Source: Ceratopteris richardii (taxonomy: Eukaryota; Streptophyta; Polypodiopsida; Polypodiales; Pteridaceae). From it: a stretch of 64,000 bases of DNA. Below are positions 10,778 to 22,120 of this stretch, in pieces (the first letter of the stretch is position 1; the number at the start of each line of letters is the position of its first letter). The notes beneath the pieces are model-generated. The model saw only the letters and a list, made by a program, of their open reading frames with translations, did no database searches and was not told where the DNA came from. The translations under genes were made by a program, and so were the position numbers. The stretch covers positions 80,850,355-80,914,354 of the forward strand of contig CM035406.1 in NCBI GenBank assembly GCA_020310875.1, given 5' to 3'.

Positions 10778-11820
10778 ATGACTCATAAAAGTTATGCTTA
10801 TATGATCAAAGATGATGAACCTCATAATTATGATGAAGCAAAAGGAAAGATACAATGGGAAGAAGCAATGAAGGAAGAGTTTAATACACTTGAGGAGAAC
10901 AAGACATGGGAACTTGTTTTGAAACCTAATGGTAAGAAATTAATTGGACATAAATGGGTTTATAAAGTAAAGAAGCTTCAGATGGAAGAATAGCTAGATA
11001 CAAAGCTATATTTGTGGTCAATGGCTATGCTCAAACTTATGGCATAAATTATGATGAGACATTTAATCGTATGGCCAAAATGTCAACCATAAGGACAATC
11101 ATTTCTATTGCAACATCAAAAGGATGGACCTTGAGTCCGTTGGACATAAAGAATGCATTCTTGAATGAATATATATCACATGAAGTATATATGGAGCAAC
11201 CACAAGGTTTTGTAGAATCTAAGTATCCAAATCATGTATGCAGATTAAGAAGAGCACTCTATGGATTAAAGCAAGCACCAAGATCCTAAAAGTATAGGCT
11301 TGTAAGTATCTCAATGACCTTGGATATCAAATTTCAAAAGAAGATGCAAGTCTACTCATCAAAAGAACAAATGAAGGTACAATCTACATTTGCATATATG
11401 TAGATGATATTATAATCATAGGCACCTCAAATGAAGGAATTGAAGAAGTGAAGAGATTATGTGAAACAGAATTCAAGATAAGTGACCTAAGAAAGTTATC
11501 ATACTTTCTTGGAATGGAAATCGCTTATGTAGATAATGGTTATACGTGTCACAAGAAAGGTATCTTTTGAACTTATCAAAGAAGTTTGACATAGAGATTT
11601 GCAGAGACGCTTCAACTCCACTTGAAGTCAATCACAAACTTAGTAAACATGATGGTTCATACTATAAGGACATGAGGAAATATCAATCTCTTATGGGAAT
11701 CTTGATTTATGCTACATTAACAAGACCTGATCTTAGTTATGCAGTGGAAGTCTTGTCACAATTTATGCATTGTCCAAAGGATCCACATTGGATTGCAATT
11801 CAAAGAATTCTCAAATAATC
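10778..11820 (+). pseudogene. copia reverse transcriptase region
   Basis: The frames show W-x-x-A-M-K-E-E-F-x-x-L-E, GHKWVYKVK, GINYDETFNRMAKMSTIR, LDIKNAFLNEYISHEVYMEQPQGF and CRLRRALYGLKQAPR, then a YVDDI-type active site near 11400 and RPDLSYAVEVLSQFM. These are the canonical copia RT landmarks in order. The region is broken several times. Confidence 0.9.
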
Positions 11821-11829
11821 AAAGGAACC

Positions 11830-12300
11830 TTAAGTGAAGGATTATGTTATTCTTTTAAAACAGAGATAAACTTGAGAGCATATAGTGACTCATATTGGGT
11901 ATGATGTCAAGATGATAGAATATCAACTCATGGATACATGGTATACATAGGTGATAAGCTTGTGAGTTTGCATTCAAAGAAGCAACACACAGTAGCTTTA
12001 TCATCAACAAAAGTAGAATACAAAGGATTGGTGGAAAGCTAAAGAGATCATATGGATGCACACCTTGTTCAAAAGCTTGGGCATTGATCAAGGTATACTT
12101 ACAATTTATGGACATAATATGAGTTGACTTTATCTTGCAACAAATCTAGTATTTCATGCAAGAACAAAGCACATAGAAATTCAATATCATTTCTTGAGAG
12201 AAAAGGTAATGGAGAAGGAACTTGAAGTGGTGTATACTCCTAAAAAAGATCAAGTAGCTAAAAATCATGATTGAAATCTAATGTGGTGTGAAGACAAGCA
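11830..12300 (+). pseudogene. copia RNase H region
   Basis: Broken frames hold the copia RNase H order: a D-S-x-W start, S-W-x-S-K-K-Q-x-T-V-A-L-S-S-T-x-(V/E)-E-Y piece near 11970-12020, and [16 protein letters not shown]-like residues near 12160-12210, ahead of the polypurine tract. Confidence 0.75.
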
Positions 12301-12370
12301 TGTTCAAAGGAATAGCACCAATAAAAGAGAAGAAGAACATATGAAGACTTTGAGAATGTCGATTAGTGAT

Positions 12371-12381
12371 TGAGGGGGAGC
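12371..12381 (+). other. polypurine tract of old copia
   Basis: TGAGGGGGAGC lies directly before the 3' LTR start and is the expected plus-strand primer. Confidence 0.8.
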
Positions 12382-13422
12382 TGTTGGAGCTTCACTCACG
12401 AATTGAGCATGAATGCATGAAATATATGAAGAGAATTGATGAAGAAATAAGTGAAGAAAGGAAGTGAAAAAAGATTATGAAGCTTGGACATTCAAAACCA
12501 TGCCTATGTGAAGGGGTAAATTTACACATGTAATATACAATTAGAAGTTGGATCCAAAATAGTTCTAGAAGTTTAAAATCCATGAATTTGAGTAGTAAAA
12601 GCATAAGACTTGAATGTATATAAGTCCATTAGAAGCATAAACATATAGAGCTAAGAATCATTTACTCGATTGAAAGTCCTAAACTTGTGTATAGGCAATC
12701 ACGATATTCAGGGTGAGAGGTTGTGAAGAAAGGTCCTTTATAGTTAGAGATCTTTCTATGGTTATGAGTAGAATCAAGCCAGAAAATTTTGTACACACCT
12801 TTTGTAATAGTAAATAAATCTTTGTGTAGAAGGAATTGATCCAATTCTCAATAAAGTCATTTCTTAATTGTATGTATGACAGTTGATAGTTATGAGGATT
12901 AGGTGCAAGTTCTCATAAACTTCTTAGAGTAAGATCTTGAAGTAATGTGTAAGGGTTTTTATGAATCATAGCTCGTTTGAAAGCTCAGACCCTCAACTAA
13001 ATTTTCCCAAAAGATCTTTGCAAAATGGAATGTGAGCTCAAGGAACCAAGCTTGATACTACATGTTTCTCAACTCTAAGACAATTGAAGGCATTTTTGAG
13101 ACATAGCTTAACTTCTGAGCAGAAATGAATATAACTATGAGGTAAAGATTCACTGTATTGTTTGGAATCATTCACTTAGTGTATGAGACAACTTCTACTA
13201 ATCATTTTCCATAATAGTTTTGGGGATTCGTAAGAAATTAGAAACAAAATAAAGCTAAATTTTTGAAATAAAAAGGCACATGTTCAAAGAAAGTAAGTGA
13301 CTACATTTCTTGCACAAATCGATAAGAATTTCAGAGTTTGAAGTATTTGCGAGCTACTGATGATTATAGAGGACTTCTAATGTCACATTAGCTTAGTTCT
13401 TGTTTTGTTTCATACATCAACA
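12382..13422 (+). repeat. 3' LTR of old copia element
   Basis: Begins TGTTGGAGCTTCACTCACGA and ends CATCAACA, followed by TAAGT. It aligns to the 5' LTR with frequent substitutions and lacks the 546-bp block. By eye the shared parts differ by several per cent, which supports considerable age. Confidence 0.9.
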
Positions 13423-13429
13423 TAAGTTA

Positions 13430-15020
13430 TGTCTCCGATCAGCTGCAAAGTCAAAGTGTGCTGAAAATAAAACGCTAATGCTAATATGAGGTAATTGAGA
13501 GTCTCCATAATGTGCATGTGTGGAGAATCCATGAGAGAGAGGAGGATATATGAGTGCTATCCCTATGGCGGCCTATATCCAAGAGGTTAGTACAAATGTA
13601 ATCGCTTCGTCTGCACCTTTGCCCCATCAATGAGGCATCACAGAATGAAGATGGGATCAATAGTGTAGAAACTCTGTCAAAACTCGCTTGAAAATGTGCA
13701 AATAGCCCCTCCCTCTCCGCAAATGAGCTTAGCTCAGCCTTGAGAACTACCCCATAAAGCTTGGCCATGATATGATCAATCATGATAGTCCTATAGTTTC
13801 TTGGGTCTAAGGTGTTTCCAAATTTATAGATGGGTACAATCGTGTTCCACGGCCATGCCTCTGGGAAACCCTTCCCTAAAGCTCGCTTGAAAATACCTGC
13901 AATCAATGCGGCTATAGTGGAGGTTGTATATATGAGGTGCTCACCCTAGCTGTATATATGAGGTGCTCACCCTGCAAATGTGTGTGGTAGGCTGAAATGC
14001 TCATGTTGTAGTTAGTCAATGGCCCTCCGGACCATCTCCACCATGAAGAAAGAGGAGCTAGTAGGATGGGATCTAGGTGGCTCAGGGATGGGAGGCTGTC
14101 CAATAACCTCATATAGTCTCTTGGCATAGTCATGCCAAATCTACATGTCACTGATAGGTGTGGTTGGCCATGGGTCTTGTAGAGTGCACAATGATGGAGC
14201 ACAATACATGCTCATAAAGAGGTGGTATAGCTCAAGCTCGTGTGCCTCCTCAAAGCCTTATCTCTTTTGATGTATGAGGATCTTCATATGTCTTTTGGCC
14301 TCAATCTCTCTGATCTCTCTTAGTGCTCTTTGAGCTCATAGTTGACAGTAGAGATGCTGCACTCATAATCATACCAACGGTTCTATGGGATTGTCCGAGG
14401 GGGAGGTGTGTGATCAGAGTGAGTGGTGTGCGAGAAGTAACTGATTGTGAATGTTTGAAGAACGGATGCTATGTGTGAGACGAGTATAGGTAGTGGGGTG
14501 TTAGGATGAAGAAGAAGAATTTCTTTGCCAACTTGAGCTTAGTATATGTGAGCTAGGTCGTGTGTGAAGTGGATGGTGATGGGTGGTGTGCATGTCAGAG
14601 GCGGATGTGTGTGGGTGTCCCCCTTGAAGGATAGTGCAAGATATGTGTGATCTTCCCTAATGTGTATAGGTGGGATGGTGAAAGAACTAAGTATGTGGGT
14701 GGCCTCCCTAGATCCCATGATATAATCTACTGTACTCCCTCCTCCATGTGTAACTAAGTGTGGTAAGCATATCAATCCTCCCAAGATAGGCCACAGAACC
14801 ATCCCATTATAAATAACGAGACGATGAAAGACTAATCTGAGTAGGTGGGTACTATAGAGTGCATGTGTAGAATAAGCTGAAGATCATGCCGTAGATTCCT
14901 CCTATATAGTGGGTAATATGAGTGGATTCTCTAGGTCAAAGGCCTCACACTGATCGTTGGCTGTCCTGGCATTGAAGTTGTTGAAAGTGTGAATTATGCT
15001 CTAGGTGGACATTGAGGGGG
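13430..15020 (-). mobile_element. LINE, left copy: endonuclease end and RT start
   Basis: The minus strand encodes, from high to low coordinates, the C-terminal APE endonuclease (an FNARTA-type motif near 14970, then GGGSTVDYIMGSREA and an S/E-D-H-x-Y-L-A-L-S-F block near 14640-14750), a linker, and the first RT motifs (GFPEAWPWNTIVPIYK, DPRNYRTIMI) near 13900-13750. Codons lie in several frames with stops, so it is decayed. The RT fades out near 13480, and the old copia target site lies just beyond. It is a separate copy from the right-hand LINE because both contain the early RT and the N-terminal endonuclease. Confidence 0.85.
13924..13975. repeat. 26-bp tandem duplication inside LINE
   Basis: TGTATATATGAGGTGCTCAC plus six bases occurs twice head to tail within the LINE linker between endonuclease and RT. 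It is a simple local duplication in decayed coding DNA. Confidence 0.85.
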
Positions 15021-15021
15021 C

Positions 15022-16168
15022 TGTTAGATATGCTCAATGTCTTACCCTTATGTAATACCAACATTGTTCCATAACACCCTATTTTGTAAGGCCCCCATTA
15101 TGAGGAGAAGCCATGTGGGAGTGTTCGACATTGGTAGGTTCCTCACTTTGAGGTCAGATGAGGTCTAGAGTAGACCGTAGATGGATAGTTTGGAAGGTTA
15201 CTTCTAAGCCATTGGATTTGGGATTGATCCTATGTGAGGATCAACCTAAATCAAGGGCTAGAAACAAGTGGTTGTTGATCCTACCTTTATACCATTGTAT
15301 TTACCCCATAGATCAATGGTGGAGATTATTTTGGGCATGGATCAAGCTACCACGACCCTAGAACATGGGTAGGCCAACTTAGGCTTGGAGGACCTTATAA
15401 GGATGGTCCCCTCCCCACAGAAGTCATGGAAGTCTTGTAGGTCATTGAAGGGCTACAAACAAATGGTTGTTGATCCTACCTTTCTACCATTGGATTTACC
15501 CCATAGATCAATGGTGGAGATTATTTTGGGCATGGATCAAGCTACCACCACCCTAGAACATGGGTAGGCAGACTTAGGCTTGGAGGACCTTATACTTAGG
15601 CAAGATCAAGAGCTACAAACAAATGGTTGTTGATCCTACCTTTCTAACATTGGATTTACCCCATAGATCAATGGTGGAGATTATTTTGGGTATGGATCAA
15701 GCTATCATGACCCTAGAACATGGGTTGGCTGACTTAGGCTTGGAGGACCTTATAAGGATGGTCCCCTCCCCATCGAAGTCATGGAAGTCTTGTAGGCCAT
15801 TGCAAACCAAGCTACATATACTTAAGGAGGCTCAAGGAGAGAGTCATCCAAGGCTCAAGGAGAGAGTCATGCAAGGCTCAAGGAATTGAAGCACAGCTGT
15901 TGAAGCTCAAAAAAATGTAGAGGAGGGTGTTATATGCATAGAGCAAGAGTAAGGAGGAGCTATCAAGCCCACAACCCTCTAGTCTCTTGTAGGTATAGAC
16001 ATAGTCTACTTGTAAGAATTGTAACTCTTTGTGTACATATCCAATTCAAGACATTTAAAGTGCATTCAATAGCTTATATATGTGTCTTACTTTCCTTAAG
16101 AAGGCTTCTTAAAATAAATTCAATGTGAAGAGAAATCAGTGTATCTCTATAACCCTAATTTTTGCATA
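15022..16168 (+). repeat. repeat-rich insertion in the LINE, possible solo LTR
   Basis: The LINE endonuclease is interrupted between its DLF-R block (about 16230) and its FNARTA block (about 14970). The intervening DNA starts TGTTAGATATGC and may end in TTTTTGCA, so TG...CA ends of an LTR are possible, but no matching target duplication was found. Its right part (15831-16168) resembles an LTR tail and recurs at about 39470-39830 at the same LINE junction. It holds three tandem copies of a unit listed separately. Confidence 0.4.
15260..15800. repeat. three tandem copies of a 160-195 bp unit
   Basis: GGTTGTTGATCCTACCTTT recurs at about 15270, 15465 and 15625, each followed by a long matching stretch (ATCAATGGTGGAGATTATTT, then TAGAACATGGGT and TTAGGCTTGGAGGACCTTAT). 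Copy spacing is 195 and 160 bp because the middle copy lacks a block present in the other two. The short open frames across it come from the repeat. Confidence 0.9.
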
Positions 16169-16892
16169 TCCTACATCTCTCCATAGTCCTTTTGTATAGA
16201 ATTGTTGACCTAAACAGATCCATTTGAGGTGTTCTATAGCTTGTTGGAAATATTAGGAACCACATTAAGTTTGGGTAAAAGCTCAAGTGATTTGGATTAG
16301 TGTAAGGCAGGTGAATTAGAGTTTTTCTGCAAGGTAGTAGAAAAGGTGTATGAAGGAGCCTAGGTATTGGGTTCATTTCACTTCTAGTGTGCAAATATGA
16401 GGGATTAATATCCATTAGAAGTTTCCCATGAGGAAGAATTCCCCTAGCATAGAGTACTCTATGATCTCCTCTAATAAACAGGTATATGGTGAGCCCTCCC
16501 CATGATAAGTGATGGCAAATCTTGAGCCAAACGAGGCAAAATAGCATAGCACAATGTAGATGGACCTCTCATGTAAGAGCTCTAACTAGATCCAAAGGTC
16601 TTTGGCATGTGAGTCACATGTGATGATCTGTATCCTTCTCTAAATTCCATCTTTGAAGATTATTGCTACCCCTCTCAATCCTCTCATAGTGTGCTAGAGT
16701 GTACAATTTGTGTGTAGACTCCCACTAGAAACCATGTATCGGAGGTAGGTTCTTGTCAGGGCTCTCATGTGTCTGTATTAGCAAGATAATATCCCTATCT
16801 CTACTCACCTTCTCAAGCCTCTTTGGATGTGTCCATAAGTCCCCACTGTAGTTCCACACTACAAGATATATCTCCTCGACTATCTCATAGGC
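16160..16892 (-). mobile_element. LINE, left copy: endonuclease N-terminus
   Basis: On the minus strand the start of the APE endonuclease is readable in broken form: VWNYSGDLWTHPKRLEKV, then DIILLIQTHE (the E of the catalytic Q-E/T-H box), LPPIHGF, and later RGDHRVLYARGIL and PQMDLFRSTIL. It continues, after the 1.1-kb insertion, into the endonuclease end near 15020. The homopurine tract next to it marks the upstream edge. Confidence 0.75.
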
Positions 16893-17021
<129 letters not shown>

Positions 17022-17252
17022 TGTTGATATATTTAGGTAGTGATATATGTGAACACACTAGGACCACTGCGGTACTTTTTTCCCTGTTTAGGAGGTTTTT
17101 TTCCCTTGACATGTGTATGTGCCTATTGCCCTAATGAGTTACTTATCTTTGTACATTCTAGTGGTAATACATTCAGTATTGTGTGTTGTGCTCCAAGCTT
17201 CTTCTTCTTCCTTATGTTGTTTGCTTGCTTTCGTAGACCTCCAACTCCAACA
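17022..17252 (+). repeat. LTR of second copia family (copy 1)
   Basis: 231 bp, TGTTGATATATT...CCAACTCCAACA. It aligns well to 40601-40830 and to the reverse complement of 18870-19098. Confidence 0.9.
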
Positions 17253-17254
17253 AT

Positions 17255-17265
17255 TGGTATCAAAG
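17255..17265 (+). other. primer-binding site, initiator tRNA-Met type
   Basis: TGGTATCAAAG starts two bases after the LTR, as expected for a plant copia element. Confidence 0.85.
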
Positions 17266-17568
17266 TAGGTTGTCGCTTCATCTAGTGCATTGTTGACACC
17301 CCTCTAGTCACAATCTCAGAATCGCATGAAATTTGGTTACCATAATCAAGGTGATTAGGAGATCAAAACATCTTCCCTATGGCGTGTTGAATTTGCGATT
17401 TGAGCTTGTTTCGGCCTCCGAATGCACTATTGCAATGCTTGTGCGGGCGATTTCATCTTTTTGTGGCAAAGATATGTACATGTTTTGGTTTGCCAGTATA
17501 AGCATCTCAAAGTCTGTTACATGTTTAGCAAAACTTGATAGCGTAGTTCTGTTCAACTTTTTGAGGCC

Positions 17569-18480
17569 ATGGTTAAAAGTAGTGATGTATTCCATATGCT
17601 CGTTGTTGAGGATAAGTTTGATGGTACCAATTACCCATTATGGGATTATATGATGCGTCATGTATTGGTTGCAAAAGGATTGTGGAATATTGTGCAAGGT
17701 GTTGAAAAACATCCTATTACATCTGCAAATACAGGTACTGAAGTTGATGCAGATGGCATCAAAGATGGTGATATTCTATAGATTCCTATTTGTGCTGTGG
17801 TTTCTGCTGCACCTACTGTAGAGCAAATTTGTTGGGATGGTAGAGACGCTGAGGCACATGCATTGATAGCCTTGCAGAACATTTGCTCTTGCAAAACAGT
17901 TAAGGATGCTTGGGATATGCTTAAGACTTTATACTAGGCAAGGAATGAGGCTATGTTGCTTACCTCCGAAAACAATTGGAGAGTGAGCACATGAATAAAG
18001 AAGAATCCATGGATAGTTTTCTAACAAAGAGCAAAGATTTGAAAGAACAATTGATTTCTGGTGATGAAGACTTGCCTGATAGTTCATTTGTGCAGTCTAT
18101 TCTAAATGGTCTTCCCCATTCATATTAAAGTTTTGCTTCCACTCTTCGTTCAATGATGAAAGGCAATCCAAATGCCTTAACATTTGAGGAGTTAGTCTCT
18201 GTTCTGTTGTAGGAAGATAACTCTAGGCAGAATAGGTACATTATGCGTGTTCTAGATCAAGCTTTCTTGGCTAGTCAAAAGGCCGAAGGTAAATGGAGCT
18301 CTTCTACTAGTAAGCAGAAATTTGCTAATTTTGCACAATCAAAGAAGGATGATAGAGACAACAAGAAAACAGAAAAGCAGAAATTGTTTTGCAAGTATTG
18401 TAAAGCAAACGATCATGTCATTAGGGCTCCAACACCCTTAGTATTTCACCACCCATGTTTGAGACTAGATTGTATCAGAT
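17569..18480 (+). pseudogene. copia gag region, second family
   Basis: Landmarks are FDGTNYPLWDYMMRHVLVAKGLW (the UBN2/gag N-terminal pattern), A-x-A-L-I-A-L-Q-N-I-C, K-D-A-W-D-M-L, a DSFLTKSKDLKEQL block, LPDSSFVQSILNGLP, and FCKYCKANDHV, the first half of a CCHC knuckle. The knuckle is cut off. The region is broken several times. Confidence 0.8.
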
Positions 18481-18490
18481 TTTTATAATC

Positions 18491-18869
18491 TTGTTTTATC
18501 TTTCTGACAATCAGATGACATTTGCATCATGTATCTTATGTTTTGTCTCATGGGCCAATTTTTCCACGTCATACATGTAAAAAACCTCTCTCTCTCTCTC
18601 TCTTTCTTTGTGTGTCAGAAAGAGACTTGAATGATGTGTGTGTGACTCACCTACCATCCATACATACCCTCTTGTACTCTAAAAATAGCAATGTTCTAGA
18701 ATATCTAGAGTGAAAATGTGGCCATCATGCAACACTCTTTCCCATTACTACCAAGTACCTTAGGGTATCCCCCGAGCTTGGGACCTTGGCTAGCAGGCCC
18801 TTGTCCCTCACACACATGGACTGATCCCTATGGATCAATGTCACGATCCCTGTGGATCAATGTCTGACA
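18491..18869. other. unassigned spacer with (CT)n
   Basis: About 380 bp between the two oppositely oriented copia fragments. It holds a CT repeat at about 18585-18606 and a doubled TGATCC-(C)TGTGGATCAATG phrase near 18822-18860. No coding motif is seen. Confidence 0.5.
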
Positions 18870-19098
18870 TGTTGGAGTTTGAGGTCTACAGAAGCAAGTG
18901 AACAGCACAAGGAAGAAGAAGAAGGTTGGAAAACAACACACAATACTGAATGTATTACCACTAGAATGTACAAAGATAAGTAACCCATTAGGGCAATAGG
19001 CATATATACAAGCCGGGGGAAAAAACCTTCGAAAGAGGAAAAAAAATCCCCGGTGGTCCTAGTGTGTTCACACACATCACTACCTAAATATATCAACA
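18870..19098 (-). repeat. 3' LTR of second copia family (inverted copy)
   Basis: 229 bp; on the plus strand it reads TGTTGGAGTTTGAGG...TATATCAACA, the reverse complement of the LTR at 17022-17252 with scattered differences. Confidence 0.88.
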
Positions 19099-19109
19099 AA
19101 TCCCCTTGG

Positions 19110-19600
19110 GAGCTCAAAGCTTTGGAGAAATCTTCAAACTTCTCCCTAGGTAGAGACTTTGTGAAAAGTGATGCAATTTTCTCCTCTGTGGGCACATATG
19201 CCAAGCTTATCTCTCCCATAGAGAACCTCTCCCTAACATAATGACAATGCACCTCAATGTGCTTAGTGCGCACATGGAACACAGGGTTCCTCGCAACTGC
19301 CAATGTGCTCTGACTATCAGTGAAGATGGTGGTGGCAAAAGACTAACCAACACCCAAATCTTCCATAAGGTGTTTGAGCCACACACACTCAATAGTCACT
19401 GTGAAAGCTGCCCTATACTCAGCCTCACAACTAGAAGTGGCCATAGTAGGCTGCTTCTTGCTCACCCAAGATATGCATGAGCTACCAGTCATGAAGCAAA
19501 AACCACTCATGGACACACTAGTGTCATAGCAACCAGTCCAATCAGAGTTAGAAAAAGCATGTAAATGTGGCACTAGTGATCTTCCCTTGGGATAAAACAA
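19110..19600 (-). pseudogene. copia RNase H region, second family
   Basis: Clear copia RNase H landmarks: FSNSDWTGCYDTSVSMSGF with the first catalytic D, ISWVSKKQPTMATSSCEAEY with the E, and further on NPVFHVRTKHIEVHCHYV and SLFTKSLPREKF near the C-terminus. RNase H removes RNA from the replication hybrid. The copy is a broken relic. Confidence 0.9.
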
Positions 19601-19799
19601 TCCAAGTAGTCAGGTACCACTCAAGTAACAAAAGATGCGCTTAACCGCTTGTCAATGCTTGACACCTGGGAAATGCATAAACCTGCTCACCTGTGAGATG
19701 GCAAACTAAATATCTGGTTGAGTAATGCATAGGTAAATCAAGCATCCAACATCGTGCTGATAGAGAATGACATCAAATGCATCTCTAGCATCATGAAGA

Positions 19800-20375
19800 A
19801 AATCATGAACCTCTCTCCATAGGAGTGGCAATAGGTTTACAATCTTCAAGGCCAAAATATTGCAATAATGTGTCAATATATTTTGTTTGATACAAAGCTA
19901 TTCTACCACCAACTTGCATAATTGAATGCCTTAAAATCAAGAATATGCTTCTCATGAGGACCAGTGAGCAGCATCTCATCAAGATACACAATAATGATCA
20001 GAACCACATCATTAGCACGCTTAACATATAAGGTGCTCTCTATTCGACTGTTCTCAAAACTATGTGCAATCAAGTAGGCATGTATTTTTTCATACCAAGC
20101 ATGTGGTGCTTGTTTCAACCCATATAATGCCTTTTTCAACCTGCACACCTAGTTTTCATGCCCTTTCTGCACAAAGTCACGAGGCTAAGAAACATACACT
20201 TCTCATGCAATTCACCATTCACAAATGTAGTTTTAATGTCCAACTAATGTAGATTCCAACCATGATGAGTTGCAAGTGAACAGATGCTATGAAGAGTAGT
20301 CATTCAACATGTAGGTGCAAAGGTCTCATCAAAATCAATGCCTCTTTCCTGTGCATAAGGGTAATTGCATGTCTA
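19800..20375 (-). pseudogene. copia reverse transcriptase region, second family
   Basis: Landmarks are GIDFDETFAP and LDIKT-FVNGELHE near 20340-20170, CRLKKALYGLKQAPHAWYEKI near 20140, and a YLDE/MLLTG active-site segment near 19990. Only the middle and end of the RT are present. Confidence 0.85.
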
Positions 20376-20786
20376 TATGCTGAGGGTAGTACAAACATGA
20401 GAAATGCATCCGTCTACTAGCTCCATTCAGTGGCAATGGGCGATGGAGGATGTGGTACATAGGTGGGGCGACTGCTAGGATTGCCGATATGAAAGCTATA
20501 GGATCTGTTCTCATCTAGACTACTCATTTTGTAGTTGCTTAGCTCTATTGGGCTCAAATATCCTATATCTAACGATGTTGTGGCCTCACTTCTCTAAACC
20601 CTGTGACTCTCGATCATCATCTAGCTTGGCTCACCTCAGCTTGGTGAAGTGTCACTCCTTATTGGGAATCAAGTGGGGGGGACTGTGGTCCTCAAGTAAA
20701 AATTAGTGAGCTATAGCTATCTCCTCAACATTCGTATAGCTTTGTGTGTAAGTAGTGAAAGTGCATCCCTATGGTTCTATATCTTT
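20376..20786 (-). other. unassigned DNA, probably LINE 3' part
   Basis: No clear motif is readable. Element A split its target between here and 37674, where the minus strand is the C-terminal part of a LINE, so by position this should be downstream LINE or its flank. That is inference from the insertion, not from protein similarity. Confidence 0.4.
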
Positions 20787-20791
20787 GTGAG

Positions 20792-21683
20792 TGTTGACCT
20801 AAGCTTCAACTTAGGGACTTGCGGAGAAAGAGACTGTACCTCAATCCCCTCACAAGTGCATATAGTGGGGATACACGCTTTTAATTTATCAATCCGAAGA
20901 GTATACTAACCTAGCCGAGTGTATGAAGACATGCAAATGCGTAATGGTCAATGCAAAAGTATTGCTCAAAAGTGAAAATGAGAAAAACACTTATCCTAAC
21001 AAGCTTCAACTGTAGGTCAAGACGAAACGATACTTGGTGCAGCAGCCGTCAGTATTTTGGACTTTTCTCCTAGCTCCGAGCTCCAAACATAGCGAATAGC
21101 ATATGCGTTTCGAAGCTCTCGAGAAGACGCATCCAATGGCAGTGGTTTCACGCAATTCCGACACTCCTACTTCAAGTTATGACAGAAATACTGAGTCGCG
21201 GGAATACTTTCCTACACTTCAGCACCTCCTACACCTCGCACACACCTCTCCTACAGCAAAGAAACACTCTCAAGGATAGATCACACTCACAAGCACCCTT
21301 TCCAAGCAATACACATGCATACAAGCTCACAAAGAAGAAGATGAAGAGGGAAGAAGACACAAATTCGAATTTCTGTGCTCTCTATTCTCACAATGGCAAA
21401 AAGTCTTTTACAAAGAGTCACATTTGACTTATATACTAGTGCCCTAAAAATGGTCCTTTCACACAAGTGACCGGCACTTTATTCCCTAAGAGCTAATTTC
21501 CTATTATTTTACATGGGTAAGCTTCTATTCTTCTATGGGAGTGCATCTAGAGGACTCCTCTAGTGCCTTTACAAGGGAAATATATTACAAAAATGAATAT
21601 GTTACAAAAATATCTGGTCCAAATCGGAAAAATTTTGGGGCCCGTCTTTTTCTCTGCTTTGTGCGCTCTTTGGCTCTGCAACA
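20792..21683 (-). repeat. 3' LTR of element A
   Basis: 892 bp, TGTTGACC...TGCAACA on the plus strand. It matches 36782-37673 at a constant offset of 15,990 with no difference found by eye. The 82-codon frame seen in both LTR copies is simply duplicated with the LTR. Confidence 0.97.
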
Positions 21684-21696
21684 CTCTCCCCCTCTT
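21684..21696 (-). other. polypurine tract of element A
   Basis: On the minus strand GAAGAGGGGGAGAG runs directly into the 3' LTR start TGTTGCAGAG, the expected plus-strand primer site. Confidence 0.85.
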
Positions 21697-21700
21697 CGCC

Positions 21701-21719
21701 TCTGTCGTCCCTTGACAGA
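21701..21719 (-). promoter_or_regulatory. hairpin upstream of polypurine tract (A)
   Basis: TCTGTC (21701-21706) and GACAGA (21714-21719) form a 6-bp stem with a 7-base loop a few bases before the polypurine tract. A 7-bp version of the same hairpin is at the same place in element C. Role unknown. Confidence 0.55.
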
Positions 21720-22120
21720 CTTCGCTTCCTTTGACAGACTTTGCTTCGCGCACGCGCCCTGTGGTCAGTATTGTCTGCAGTTGAACAGACATGCAGATTC
21801 GATGGCCTTCTTGATTCAAGCTCTACTACTCGAGAGCCTGATGTAGTCGCCTTGCCTGTTGACTTGGGTTGCCACGCACGCCACCAGTGACTCGGAATGT
21901 GCTATTCTTAGTCACCCTCTTCAACTTTTCAGCCTCTACCCCTTTCTAACTTTTGGTCCTACTCTGATGTTTGAAAAATCCACTCCTCTGGACCCCGGGG
22001 TTAAGCTTTGTAGCCTGGTGCGTGCCCCTGCGGGGCTCTGTGCAGAGATGGGTGTTGCGCCCCTGCGGGGCTTCCTGCAGAGATGTATCTTTACATTTGT
22101 CTATCTTCAAATTTGCCCTT
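21720..22120 (-). other. untranslated stretch between third ORF and PPT
   Basis: About 400 bp with no coding motif. It contains a doubled GCCCCTGCGGGGCT phrase (near 22025 and 22061), a short GC-rich inverted repeat. The hairpin/polypurine module seen at 21684-21719 has a second copy at about 22180-22219 at the end of the third ORF, so this stretch may be a later addition between two versions of the element end. Confidence 0.5.

Larger units (their letters stand above)
6570..13427 (+). mobile_element. old Ty1/copia element with both LTRs
   Basis: Direct repeats TAAGT (6570-6574 and 13423-13427) flank LTRs ending TGTTGG...CAACA. Parts in order: 5' LTR, Met-type primer site, gag with a CCHC knuckle, protease, integrase, RT, RNase H, polypurine tract, 3' LTR; integrase before RT is the copia order. 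The two LTRs differ at many bases and in length, and the coding part is heavily broken (ten or more breaks), so this is the oldest full-length insertion here. Confidence 0.93.
17022..18490 (+). mobile_element. second copia family, plus-strand 5' fragment
   Basis: LTR (17022-17252), Met-type primer site and gag are in order; the element stops near a partial zinc knuckle and its protease, integrase and RT are absent. Broken in several places and truncated. The same LTR sits inverted at 18870-19098 and again at 40601-40830. Confidence 0.85.
18870..20375 (-). mobile_element. second copia family, minus-strand 3' fragment
   Basis: Read on the minus strand: RT (about 20375-19800), RNase H (about 19600-19110), a CCAAGGGGATT polypurine-like tract, and the 3' LTR (19098-18870). 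The front of the element is missing. With the plus-strand piece at 17022 this makes an inverted pair of complementary halves. Broken in several places. Confidence 0.85.

Noticed and set aside
15011-15021. ATTGAGGGGGC as a polypurine tract of a copia element ending at 15022
   Set aside because: The DNA just left of it reads as LINE endonuclease on the other strand, not as RNase H, so the purine run is probably coincidental.
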